Positions 15,368-22,878 of a stretch of 30,430 bases of DNA are shown here, in pieces. The stretch comes from an uncultured Bacillaceae bacterium (GTDB taxonomy: Bacteria > Bacillota > Bacilli > Bacillales > Cytobacillaceae). Position 1 is the first letter of the stretch. Each line of letters begins with the position of its first letter. The stretch is from positions 1 through 30,430 of the forward strand of contig CALKIU010000058.1 of NCBI GenBank assembly GCA_937995745.1, written 5' to 3'. The notes below the pieces were generated by a model. The model ran no database searches, was not told where the DNA came from, and was given only the letters and a program-made list of their open reading frames with translations. The position numbers were made by a program, and so were the translations under genes.

Positions 15368-15652
15368 TCAAAAATCAAAAATCGATTCCCCGTTCGCTCC
15401 GGCCAAGTCATTTTCCGCAGCCGGATTCTCTTTTGCCGGCTTTTTTTCCGAAACGGCGCCGCCGGCCACTGCGGACGGTTCCGTCCGTACTTCTTTTGCC
15501 GCGTCCTTTGGCGCAGATTCTCCGAGGACAAGTTCGCACAACGATTTGACTGTATACAATTTTGCGCGCATCTCCTCTTCGGATGCCGCGCGGCGGGCCT
15601 CCTGCAGTTCACTCTCTATTTTGTCAAAAATGCGGTCAATCTCGATGAACAA
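15368..15652 (-). CDS. ywdI: YwdI family protein (DUF5327)
   Basis: A 94-residue soluble protein of unknown function. The N-terminal half is a helical segment (IFDKIESELQEARRAASEEE, then MRAKLYTVKSLCELVL) that matches B. subtilis YwdI; the C-terminal half is a disordered Ala/Glu/Lys-rich tail ending in an aromatic SIFDF motif. I chose a TTG start at 15652 because AAAGGGGTG lies about six bases upstream; a GTG at 15661 is part of that ribosome binding site. It lies between the 57-residue gene and ywdK in the ung cluster. Confidence 0.82.
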   Translation of the reverse strand: MFIEIDRIFDKIESELQEARRAASEEEMRAKLYTVKSLCELVLGESAPKDAAKEVRTEPSAVAGGAVSEKKPAKENPAAENDLAGANGESIFDF

Positions 15653-15709
15653 GAATAACACCCCTTTGCCGGACCGTTGTTCGCCGCCAATTTTTCCGCA
15701 AAACGCCTG

Positions 15710-15883
15710 CTACCGGGTCTTCGGTTCAAACTTCAAGCACTCTTGGCCGGAAGCCCGCAGCACTTCCACGGACGGCAAAGTCTTCGTCTTAAATCCGAAC
15801 GCTTTGCAGCCGCGCGGAAAATTCGGGTCCCATGTCACGTAAAAATAACGGCATTGAAAGCAGTTGATTCGTTTCTTTTTCAT
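15710..15883 (-). CDS. 57-residue four-cysteine protein adjacent to ung
   Basis: A small open frame starts with MKKKRINCFQCRYFYVTWDP and ends KFEPKTR. It has C8-x2-C11 near the N-terminus, Cys26 in FPRGCKAFGFK and Cys49 in SGQECLKFE, a pattern suggesting a single zinc-binding knot. It is 44 bases downstream of ung in the same orientation and 57 bases ahead of ywdI. I recall similar proteins beside ung in other Bacillus genomes, sometimes misannotated as uracil-DNA glycosylase, but no function is established to my knowledge. The upstream AGAG sequence is a weak ribosome binding site. The dense conserved-looking Cys, Trp, Tyr and Pro content and codon use argue for a real gene. Confidence 0.8.
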   Translation of the reverse strand: MKKKRINCFQCRYFYVTWDPNFPRGCKAFGFKTKTLPSVEVLRASGQECLKFEPKTR

Positions 15884-15927
15884 AAACAGCAGCTCTTTTC
15901 GTCGTTCCGGACCATTTTATCCTTATT

Positions 15928-16656
15928 TTAGTAAATGTTCCCCGTTTTTTCGAATGATCCGCTCCCGGCCACAGGCAAATCCTCAATGCGCCAGTCAATT
16001 TCCTCCTTGCCCCAGCGGCGGAGAATAGCATTGGTCTTGGAAAAAGGCCGGCTTCCGAAAAAGCCCCGGCTCGCCGACAGAGGGCTCGGATGGGCGGACT
16101 CAATGATCACATGCCTGCTTTGATCAATGAGGGCCTTTTTGCTCCGGGCGGGACGGCCCCAAAGGATGAAAATGACAGGATCTTCCCTCTCGTTCAGCTT
16201 CCGGATGATTTGGTCGGTGAAGATCTCCCATCCCATGCCCCGGTGGGAATTGGCTTGGCCTTGCCGGACGGTCAATACGGTGTTCAGCAACAGAACCCCT
16301 TCATCGGCCCATTTTTTCAAATAACCGTGATTCGGCGGCGGATATCCCAAATCGGCCTGAAGTTCAAGAAAAATATTTTTTAACGAAGGGGGAAGGGGAA
16401 CGCCCGGCTTGACGGAAAAACTGAGCCCGTGGGCCTGCCCCGGACCGTGGTACGGATCCTGACCGAGAATGACAGCCTTCACCTTGCTGTACGGCGTGTA
16501 ATACAACGCATTCAAAATATCCTTCTTTTCCGGATAAATGGGAACCGGTCCCTTATATTCTTTTATCAAAAAGACTCGCAATCTGTTAAAATATGGTTTG
16601 GAAAATTCTTCCCCGATCACTTCCTGCCAATCATTGTCAAACACTTTTTTCTTCAT
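15928..16656 (-). CDS. ung: Uracil-DNA glycosylase (family 1)
   Basis: Base-excision repair enzyme that removes uracil from DNA by cleaving the N-glycosidic bond. The 242-residue product has the water-activating motif GQDPYH with Asp67 and His70, followed by the uracil-recognition stretch, LLLNTVLTVRQGQANSHRG, and the DNA-intercalation loop HPSPLSASRGFFGSRPFS with catalytic His189. It is some 15 residues longer than the B. subtilis protein because of a C-terminal tail (EDLPVAGSGSFEKTGNIY). It heads a minus-strand cluster: ung, the 57-residue gene, ywdI, ywdK. Confidence 0.97.
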   Translation of the reverse strand: MKKKVFDNDWQEVIGEEFSKPYFNRLRVFLIKEYKGPVPIYPEKKDILNALYYTPYSKVKAVILGQDPYHGPGQAHGLSFSVKPGVPLPPSLKNIFLELQADLGYPPPNHGYLKKWADEGVLLLNTVLTVRQGQANSHRGMGWEIFTDQIIRKLNEREDPVIFILWGRPARSKKALIDQSRHVIIESAHPSPLSASRGFFGSRPFSKTNAILRRWGKEEIDWRIEDLPVAGSGSFEKTGNIY

Positions 16657-16773
16657 GTTTACACCTTCCTTGCTCTTTTAATTGCAAGTGAACAGGCAAC
16701 AAACGCCGGTACAAGGACAATCCGCTTTTCCTTTATTATAAGGTTTTATGAAAAAAACGGACAGGCCCCGGCA

Positions 16774-16801
16774 GGGACGCGGGGACGGGTTCGGTGTTCC
16801 G
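16774..16801. repeat. Diverged copy of the GGGACAG element
   Basis: GGGACGCGGGGACGGGTTCG followed by GTGTTCCG aligns with the two units at 41-98, with several substitutions that weaken the inner inverted repeat. It lies 120 bases upstream of the ung start. Confidence 0.6.
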
Positions 16802-16917
16802 GCAATAATTTACAAGAGTTGAAATGAAGCTAAGACTGTGATGGATGCCGAAAGTTCCCTGTATTGAGATTTGGCAGTATGCGGCAAATAGCCGGATTTA
16901 TTTAGTTTAGATCGATG

Positions 16918-16943
16918 AAGGGCGGCCCAAAAGCCGCCCTTTT
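16918..16943. terminator. Orphan terminator-like hairpin
   Basis: Perfect 9-bp stem AAGGGCGGC (16918-16926) with GCCGCCCTT (16933-16941), loop CCAAAA, then TT. No gene ends close by on either strand, so it may be what is left of a deleted gene or a boundary of the 20-nt array that begins about 30 bases later. Confidence 0.55.
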
Positions 16944-16970
16944 CCGATTGAATTGGCCAGTGGGAAGGGA

Positions 16971-17090
16971 TTCGCCGATATATTTTAAAATTCGCCAATA
17001 AAATAGGATTTTCGCCAATATAATTTGAAATTCGCCAATAAAATTGAAAAATCGCCAATATATTGTTGAAAATCGCCAATATGTTGATTT
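16971..17090. repeat. 20-nt tandem repeat array (TTCGCCAATA core)
   Basis: TTCGCCAATA or ATCGCCAATA occurs at 16971, 16991, 17011, 17031, 17051 and 17072, an exact 20-base period except for the last step. The other half of each unit is A/T (AAATTTGAAA-like). A degenerate seventh unit (TTGGCCAGTG) precedes it at about 16952. The conserved core is immediately followed by alternating AAAA- and TATA-type bases in successive units. Confidence 0.88.
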
Positions 17091-17662
17091 TTATCACTCA
17101 ATTTTTCTTTTTAAAAGGGGCTGGATATCCAAATTTTTGTCTTTAAGGTAAATCATTCCTTCCATTATTTCCTATAAAAGGCAAATTCAACTCTTCCGGC
17201 AGCCTTTTTGCCCCATCAATTGATCCGTACCCGGCAAATTCCCTAAGTTTTTTGTTCGTAATCGACGAATCTGCGAGCAAAAAGTAATCACGAAGGGCTT
17301 AAAAGCGGGTATTATGGTCTTTTTTAACAATACTGTCATTCCCAGCCGCCGTTCACCCTCTTTATTGAAAATTTTCCGCATTCGGGGCGCCGCACTCCTT
17401 TTGGCGAGTCCTCTTCTGACAAATACTGCTTTTCCAACAGATTCATTTTTTCGGCATGTGACTTTTCAACAGCGGTTTGCCAACAACTTCGGCATTCCTA
17501 CATGAATATTCATTTGCTTCAAAAAGGAACTTGGGCAAGAACCACATGCTGCTTTGTGTCCGGCTAATTGCCTTACCAGTGTTCAAGTCCTAAAAAATCA
17601 GCATTTTACCCACAATTTCGCAATCCAAGACTTTTTCCGCGAAACTTTTCAAGCAAGCCCAT

Positions 17663-17708
17663 AAAAAAAGGGCGCCAAAATGCAGACTTGACTGACTTTT
17701 GGCATCCC
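17663..17708 (-). terminator. Intrinsic terminator of moeB
   Basis: On the minus strand GGGATGCCAAAA (17697-17708) pairs with TTTTGGCGCCC (17670-17680) with a one-base bulge, followed by seven T residues. It begins some ten bases beyond the moeB stop and closes the formate dehydrogenase/cofactor locus. Confidence 0.82.
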
Positions 17709-17716
17709 CTTTTTCC

Positions 17717-18736
17717 TCATCCCAAAATTCTTTGATAAATGGCGCGGGCTTGGGCGACATCTTTCGTGCCGTGAACAAGAGCCCGGCCGTCATTGAAAAT
17801 GACGAGACGGTTTTCCTCCAATTCGACGGAAAGAAGATACGGATTCCCTTTCACTTCGTAATGGAGGGCCCGGAGCTGCCGGCCCAAGCTTTGCAGATCA
17901 ATGTCCTGCTTGCGCGGCGGCCTGATTTGCACCGTGTCGCGGCCGCACAGAACCGTCGACTTCGATTGATTTTCCCGGTCCAGATACGGATACGTCCGCT
18001 CCGGACCGCAGGAGAGGCAGCCGTCATCTTTCGCCCTTGACATTTTGATGCTCGTATATTGGTTGCGCCACAGATCAAAGCTGACAAAAGTGGTGCGGAC
18101 GGCATCCCAATTTTCCGTTAAAATTTTCAATGCTTCGGCGCTTTGATGAACGGCCACCATCTGCACCGCAGGAGCGATGATGCCGGCCGTGTCGCAAGTC
18201 ATTCCTTGGAGGGGCAGCGATTTTAACAGGCAGTTGAGACACGGAGTCTTGCCGGGAATGATCGGAAAGCTCATCCCGAAACTGCCGACGCAAGCCCCGA
18301 ACACCCAGGGAATGTTATATTTTTGCGCAATATCGTTCATCACCATTCTTGTTTCAAAATTATCGGTCGCGTCAATGATTAAATCGACATCACCGACAAG
18401 TTCTTCCATCAGATCGGGCGTGGCGTCGCCGATGATGCCGCGGACGTCCACATCGGAATTGACGGCCCTTAACCTGCGTTCCGCCGCCACCGCTTTCGGC
18501 ATTTTTTCCGCCGCATCGGCTTCCGTATACAAAAGCTGGCGCTGAAGATTGCTTGCTTCCACATAGTCTCTGTCCACGAGCGTCAGCCTGCCGACTCCTG
18601 CCCTGACAAGGATTTCGCCGTTTCCCGAACCGAGGGCCCCGGCGCCGATCATGAGCACGTGTTTGGAACGGATTTTTTTCTGACCCTCTTCGCCGATGGG
18701 GGCAAACAAAATTTGCCGGGAATAGCGTTCAAACAC
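17717..18736 (-). CDS. moeB: MoeB/ThiF family adenylyltransferase
   Basis: E1-like enzyme that adenylates the C-terminal Gly-Gly of the sulfur carrier MoaD with ATP, ahead of thiocarboxylate formation in molybdopterin synthesis. The 339-residue protein has the nucleotide-binding region VLMIGAGALGSGNGEILVRA (29-48), the catalytic stretch VDRDYVEASNLQRQLLYTEA, DATDNFETR, and zinc ligands in CLNC and CLSC. An extension of about 70 residues after the second CxxC is present, as in Bacillus MoeB/ThiF-like proteins. ThiF can substitute in some species, but the neighbours moaD, moaE and moeA favour MoeB. It is separated from moaD by 151 bases with a terminator, so it may have its own promoter or depend on read-through. 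Confidence 0.9.
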   Translation of the reverse strand: MFERYSRQILFAPIGEEGQKKIRSKHVLMIGAGALGSGNGEILVRAGVGRLTLVDRDYVEASNLQRQLLYTEADAAEKMPKAVAAERRLRAVNSDVDVRGIIGDATPDLMEELVGDVDLIIDATDNFETRMVMNDIAQKYNIPWVFGACVGSFGMSFPIIPGKTPCLNCLLKSLPLQGMTCDTAGIIAPAVQMVAVHQSAEALKILTENWDAVRTTFVSFDLWRNQYTSIKMSRAKDDGCLSCGPERTYPYLDRENQSKSTVLCGRDTVQIRPPRKQDIDLQSLGRQLRALHYEVKGNPYLLSVELEENRLVIFNDGRALVHGTKDVAQARAIYQRILG

Positions 18737-18773
18737 CGTTACACCCTCTTTTCTTGGAGATTTGGCACTTTTT

Positions 18774-18821
18774 TAAAAAAATAAAAGCCATCAGTCGGGG
18801 ATTTCCGACTAAAAAGGCTTT
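18774..18821 (-). terminator. Terminator between moaD and moeB
   Basis: On the minus strand AAAGCC (18816-18821) pairs with GGCTTT (18784-18789), and inside it AGTCGG pairs with CCGACT, followed by TTTTATTTTTTT. This would stop most transcripts after moaD and reduce moeB expression. A second strong hairpin precedes it. Confidence 0.75.
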
Positions 18822-18846
18822 CGGGCCGGTATACCGGTCCGGCCCG
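18822..18846. repeat. GC-rich inverted repeat preceding the moaD-moeB terminator
   Basis: CGGGCCGG (18822-18829) and CCGGCCCG (18839-18846) form an 8-bp stem around TATACCGGT. On the plus strand it is followed by TTTTG. It stands directly beside the terminator, giving tandem hairpins in the moaD 3-prime region. Confidence 0.6.
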
Positions 18847-18887
18847 TTTTGTCCCCGTGTTTCAGCCAAACGGCGGGCGTTAAACGT

Positions 18888-19121
18888 TCAGCCTCCGCTC
18901 ACGGGGGGGATAAACGCAATTTCATCGCCTTCCCGGATGACGTCCGTTTCTTGGCAAAATTCTTCATTAATCGCCGTCATGACCGATTCGAATCTCGGCA
19001 AGTCGTATTGTTTCTGCAGTTCTTCTTTTAGCTGGGCAACCGTTTTTCCGGCTGCGTCGATTTCAATATAATCTTTCCCGACAGCTTCCCGCAGATGGGC
19101 GAAAAATAGTACTTTATTCAT
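18888..19121 (-). CDS. moaD: Molybdopterin synthase small subunit (sulfur carrier MoaD)
   Basis: A 77-residue ubiquitin-fold protein that carries the thiocarboxylate sulfur on its C-terminal Gly-Gly and donates it to precursor Z together with MoaE. The sequence begins MNKVLFFAHLREAVGKD and ends EIAFIPPVSGG, so the required double glycine is the natural C-terminus. It overlaps the end of moaE by eight bases, indicating translational coupling of the two synthase subunits. Confidence 0.95.
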   Translation of the reverse strand: MNKVLFFAHLREAVGKDYIEIDAAGKTVAQLKEELQKQYDLPRFESVMTAINEEFCQETDVIREGDEIAFIPPVSGG

Positions 19122-19578
19122 CGCTGTCTTTCACCTCCGGCTTCCCTGACGGATAAGGAACTTGTTCCAACTGGTCGCCAATCCATTCGGTCCCGTCTTC
19201 CCAATGTTCTTTTTTCCAAATGGGCACCATTTCTTTAATCCGCTCAATGGCATAGCGGCTCGCTTCATACGCTTCGGGGCGGTGCGGCGTGGATACGGCA
19301 ATGACTACGGCGATATCGGTAATGTCAAGCCTTCCAATCCTGTGGGTTATGGCCACTTTGGCCCCCGGCCAGCGTTCCCGGATTTCGCGGCCGATTTGTT
19401 CCAGCTTTTTGACGGCCATCGATTCATAGGCCTCGTAAATCAAATAGAGGGTTTTCCGGCCCCGGGTCGTTTCCCTGACGGTGCCGATGAACACATTGAT
19501 GGCGCCGGCATCGCGGTCGACAACTTTGTCGATGACTTCCTGGACGTTGATCGGCTCTTTCGTGATTGCAAAATTCAT
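19114..19578 (-). CDS. moaE: Molybdopterin synthase catalytic subunit
   Basis: Forms the heterotetrameric molybdopterin synthase with MoaD and inserts two sulfurs into cyclic pyranopterin monophosphate. The 154-residue product has GAINVFIGTVRETTRGRK (about 25-42), YEAYESMA, HRIGRLDITDIAVVIAVSTPHR, and the catalytic lysine region VPIWKKEHWEDGTEWI. It lies 12 bases after the moeA-fusion gene and overlaps moaD. Confidence 0.96.
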   Translation of the reverse strand: MNFAITKEPINVQEVIDKVVDRDAGAINVFIGTVRETTRGRKTLYLIYEAYESMAVKKLEQIGREIRERWPGAKVAITHRIGRLDITDIAVVIAVSTPHRPEAYEASRYAIERIKEMVPIWKKEHWEDGTEWIGDQLEQVPYPSGKPEVKDSDE

Positions 19579-19590
19579 CGTTCCACCTCT

Positions 19591-21507
19591 TTAAAAATAG
19601 ATTGGCTCCGGATTTCTGACGACTTGGTAGCCGCCGAGAGCTTCCACTTCTTCTTGGAATTCGCGGGAGTTGATGATCTCGAGAAGCTGCTGTCCACGGA
19701 CGCTTTCGAAAAATTCTTTTGTCATCAGCAAATCGTATTCTTCATCGGCCACCGGCACAAAGTCAAGGTCCATGACTTTGGCGGCGGAATAAATCCCTAA
19801 TCCGGCCGCGTCGGGATTTCCTTTGACTTCGGCGGCGACGCTGAGATGGGAAAACATTTCCCTGTCATATCCGGCAATATCCTCCGGTTCAAGGCCGTTC
19901 TCTTTTAACAGCAAATCAAACAAGATTCTTGTTCCGGCTCCTTTCTGCCGGTTGACAAACTGTACGTTCTTTTCGGCAATGTCTTTGACCCCCGAAATCC
20001 CGAGGGGGTTTCCTTTCGGCAGCAGCCAGCCTTGTTTCCGTTTCAAAAACGGCAGGAGAACGACGTCCTGTCCTCCGAGAAATCTTTGCACATAGGTGCG
20101 GTTGTATTCTCCCGTTTCCGGGTCGAGCAGGTGAACCCCCGCCAGATGGGCTTCCCCTTTCTTAATGGCCATGATTCCGGCCATGCTGCCGACATGGGAG
20201 GAGACGATTTTGGTGTTTTTATATTTCCTGCGGAGATGGGCCGATAAAATGTCGATCGTTAAGTCATGGCTGCCGTTAAAGACGATCGCATTTTTAATTT
20301 CTTCCTCCGGCCGCAGCAATTCCACCACGGCTTCTTCCCCTTGCTCATAGCCGAGTTTCTCCGGAGGGATGACGAGAATGCCGTCCGCTTTGACGAGGGA
20401 CATCGTGACGCCGGCTTCCCTTTGCAGCGGGTTGGCGACGAATTCGCCGCCGACAAAGCCGATGGCCACGCGGATAAAGTCCTCAGAACCCATGGAAGAG
20501 ACGATGCGGCGGCCGAGTTTCACTTTCAATGTCGGCCTTTTCGGCTCCTCAATTCCCAAGTATTCGCAAACAAGCGGACGCACAAACCATTCGAGCGTCA
20601 TGTAGGCGGAGACGGGGTAGCCGGGAATGCCGACGATGATCGTGTTGTTGATTTTGCCCAAAATGACCGGCTTGCCCGGTCTGGTGGCCACGCCGTGGGT
20701 AAACACTTCGCCCAGTTCTTCCACAATATGGACCGTGTAATCGGTGGAACCGGCGGATGAACCGGCATTGACCACGACGATATCAGAGTTTTCCGCCGCT
20801 TCAAGAATGGCTTTTTTGATTTCTTCCGGATCATCTTCCACAATATCATATAATACCGGTTCGCCGCCCCACTCTTTTATATAATTGGCCATGACCGTGC
20901 CGTTGAACTCGATAAGCTTGCCGTGTCCCGGGGGCTCGCTCGGGGATACCAGTTCATTGCCGGTGGGAATGATGGAAACGACCGGCTTTTTCATCACCTT
21001 GATTTCCCGCGTTTGCGAAGCGAGCAGCACCCCGATGTCAACGGGACGGATTTTATGCCCTTGCGTGAACAGCATTTCCTCTTGGACAATATCCTCGCCG
21101 ATGGGCCGGATATGCTGCCAGGGGGCGGCCGGCTCAATAATTTCCACCGTGTCTTCGGAAATGACTTCCACATGTTCAATCATGATGACAGCGTTGAAAG
21201 GAGGGGGAACGGCATTGCCGGTATTTACATAAACAAAATCTTTCCCCTTCTTCAATCGGATCGGATTTTGTTCGTGGGCGCCAAAAGTATCTTCCGCTTT
21301 GACGGCGATTCCGTCCATGGCGGAAGCGTGAAAATGCGGAGACGATTGGGCGGCGTAGACCGGTTCGGCCGTCACTCTCCCGAGAGCGTCCGCGCTTTTG
21401 ACCGTCTCCGTTTTTCTCTCCGGCGCAAAATGTTTCAATAATTCTTTTTTGGCTTCTTCCCGCGGTTTGTCTTCCAAATATATTTTGCGTTCATATTTTC
21501 CAGGCAT
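19591..21507 (-). CDS. MoeA-like molybdopterin molybdotransferase fused to a substrate-binding domain
   Basis: A 638-residue two-domain protein. The first about 400 residues are a MoeA/GephE domain (HFHASAMDGIAVKAEDTFGA; NAGSSAGSTDYT; GIPGYPVSAYMT), the family that inserts molybdenum into adenylated molybdopterin. The last about 230 residues form a periplasmic-binding-protein/LysR-effector-like domain (FNGSHDLTIDILSAHLRRKY, GSMAGIMAIKKGEAHLAGVH, NRQKGAGTRILFDLLLKENG) without a signal peptide, so it works in the cytosol, plausibly binding molybdate or tungstate. The usual STGDEL motif reads PTGNEL, with Asn184 for Asp. A separate, canonical moeA lies upstream. The second of two ATGs was chosen; TAAGGTGA, overlapping the moeA stop, is seven bases before it. 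Confidence 0.9.
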   Translation of the reverse strand: MPGKYERKIYLEDKPREEAKKELLKHFAPERKTETVKSADALGRVTAEPVYAAQSSPHFHASAMDGIAVKAEDTFGAHEQNPIRLKKGKDFVYVNTGNAVPPPFNAVIMIEHVEVISEDTVEIIEPAAPWQHIRPIGEDIVQEEMLFTQGHKIRPVDIGVLLASQTREIKVMKKPVVSIIPTGNELVSPSEPPGHGKLIEFNGTVMANYIKEWGGEPVLYDIVEDDPEEIKKAILEAAENSDIVVVNAGSSAGSTDYTVHIVEELGEVFTHGVATRPGKPVILGKINNTIIVGIPGYPVSAYMTLEWFVRPLVCEYLGIEEPKRPTLKVKLGRRIVSSMGSEDFIRVAIGFVGGEFVANPLQREAGVTMSLVKADGILVIPPEKLGYEQGEEAVVELLRPEEEIKNAIVFNGSHDLTIDILSAHLRRKYKNTKIVSSHVGSMAGIMAIKKGEAHLAGVHLLDPETGEYNRTYVQRFLGGQDVVLLPFLKRKQGWLLPKGNPLGISGVKDIAEKNVQFVNRQKGAGTRILFDLLLKENGLEPEDIAGYDREMFSHLSVAAEVKGNPDAAGLGIYSAAKVMDLDFVPVADEEYDLLMTKEFFESVRGQQLLEIINSREFQEEVEALGGYQVVRNPEPIYF

Positions 21508-21518
21508 GATCATTCACC

Positions 21519-22748
21519 TTACCCAAAAAGAATAATAGGCACTGTGGCGCCTTTGAGGATGCCTTCGCTTTGTTCCGGCACTTCCAAAATTCCGTCGCTT
21601 TTGACCAAAGTGGAAATGAGGCCCGATTTTCCGAAAATCGGTTCCGCATATAATTGTCCGTTTTCTTCAAACAAGCGGACGCGGACATAATCCGTTCTTC
21701 CCGCAGATGAGGGGACATTTTTCGTCACCGCCGCCATAACCGTTCTGGCTCTGTCCGGTTCCAGGCTTTGCAGGCGGTCCAACACCGCTTTCCCGAACAA
21801 ATTAAAAATAATCATTGCCGAAGCGGGATGTCCCGGCAGGCCGATGACCGGTTTTTTTCCGGCCATAGACAAAATGGTCGGCTTTCCCGGTTTGACGGAA
21901 ACGCCGTGGACAAACACCCCGGGTGAGCCGAGAGAGTCAATCACTTCAACGGAATAATCTTTTGTTCCGACCGAACTTCCCCCGGAAATGACGAGGCAGT
22001 CTGTTTGTTGGAGCATGGCCCGGGCTTTTTCCTCAAATTCTTCCCGCTTGTCTTTGACGATGTCGCCGTAACGGAATTCAAGGCCCCATTCTTTGACGAG
22101 ACCGCCAATGGCCGCCGCATTCATGTCTCTGATTTCCCCGATCTGCAAGTGCTCTTTTTCCGCGGGAACGATTTCATCTCCCGTGGACAAATAGCCGACG
22201 ACCGGCTTCCTGTAAACGGGCACTTCCGTAATTCCTTGGGAAGCCAGGGCCGCCAGTTCCTGTGGACGGAGCCTTGTCCCTTTTGGCAACAAGATGGTTC
22301 CTTCTTTCAAATCTTCGCCGACGGAAATGACATTTTCTCCGGGAGCAGCTTGGCGATAGACGTTTAATAAACCGTCCATATCCTCGCAATGCTCAATCAT
22401 GATGACGGCATCGCTGCCTTCGGGAAGCATTCCTCCCGTCGGAACATACATCGCTTCCCCGCTCTTTAAGGCCCGGTCCGGCGCTTGTCCCATTTTCACT
22501 TCCCCGACAACGGTCAAAAATCCCGGCAGCGATTCGGAGGCGCCGAACGAATCGCGGGCTTTAACGGCATATCCGTCCACCGTGGAGCGGCGGAATGGGG
22601 GGACATTTTCCCGCACATACACATCGTCGGCCAAAACATAATGGAGCGCTTCCGGAAGTGAAAGCGTCATCTTTTCCGTTAAAGGTTCAACCATTTCATT
22701 GATGAGGGCAAATGTTTCTTCTACCGATTTCACTTGAAAAAATCTCAT
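21519..22748 (-). CDS. moeA: Molybdopterin molybdotransferase
   Basis: Inserts molybdate into adenylyl-molybdopterin to form active molybdenum cofactor in the cytosol. The 409-residue protein contains RRSTVDGYAVKARDSFG (about 53-69), GGMLPEGSDAVIMIEH, the canonical LSTGDEI with Asp191, SGGSSVGTKDYS, and GLPGHPASAMIIF. The C-terminal domain IV (about 330-409) is complete. Two adjacent ATGs follow GGGAG; the second gives seven-base spacing and is used. It lies 11 bases upstream of the moeA-fusion gene. A hairpin in the 130-base gap separates it from mobA. Confidence 0.95.
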   Translation of the reverse strand: MRFFQVKSVEETFALINEMVEPLTEKMTLSLPEALHYVLADDVYVRENVPPFRRSTVDGYAVKARDSFGASESLPGFLTVVGEVKMGQAPDRALKSGEAMYVPTGGMLPEGSDAVIMIEHCEDMDGLLNVYRQAAPGENVISVGEDLKEGTILLPKGTRLRPQELAALASQGITEVPVYRKPVVGYLSTGDEIVPAEKEHLQIGEIRDMNAAAIGGLVKEWGLEFRYGDIVKDKREEFEEKARAMLQQTDCLVISGGSSVGTKDYSVEVIDSLGSPGVFVHGVSVKPGKPTILSMAGKKPVIGLPGHPASAMIIFNLFGKAVLDRLQSLEPDRARTVMAAVTKNVPSSAGRTDYVRVRLFEENGQLYAEPIFGKSGLISTLVKSDGILEVPEQSEGILKGATVPIILFG

Positions 22749-22795
22749 CATTCATCTCCCTTTTTACTAGCCCGTTTGGCCCGCAATGGAAAGGA

Positions 22796-22815
22796 GGCCG
22801 GACCCATGTCCGGCC
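22796..22815. repeat. Perfect hairpin between mobA and moeA
   Basis: GGCCGGAC (22796-22803) and GTCCGGCC (22808-22815) form an 8-bp stem with a 4-nt loop. On the minus strand TCCTTTCC follows, which is too weak for a clear terminator. It may protect or process the polycistronic message. Confidence 0.6.
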
Positions 22816-22878
22816 CCTGGCTTTTGCCGAAAAAATTTTTTGCAAACCGGCGTGGATGCAAATTCCGGGGAACAAACA

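Larger units (their letters stand above)
16657..17716. other. Gene-poor junction between the ung cluster and the formate dehydrogenase locus
   Basis: About 1 kb without a gene that I can support. It holds a diverged GGGACAG element, an orphan terminator-like hairpin, the 20-nt array, and AT-leaning sequence (17100-17660) with open frames up to about 65 codons on both strands and no recognisable domain. The last part contains the moeB terminator. It may contain debris of a lost gene, but nothing identifies it. Confidence 0.6.

Noticed and set aside
16971..17090. CRISPR or coding repeat in the TTCGCCAATA array
   Set aside because: Ten-base cores with A/T filler are too short for CRISPR, and a 20-base period breaks any reading frame.
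17187..17793. Short frames in the junction as transposase remnants
   Set aside because: I looked for transposase or integrase motifs in both strands and recognised none; no terminal inverted repeats or target duplications were visible.
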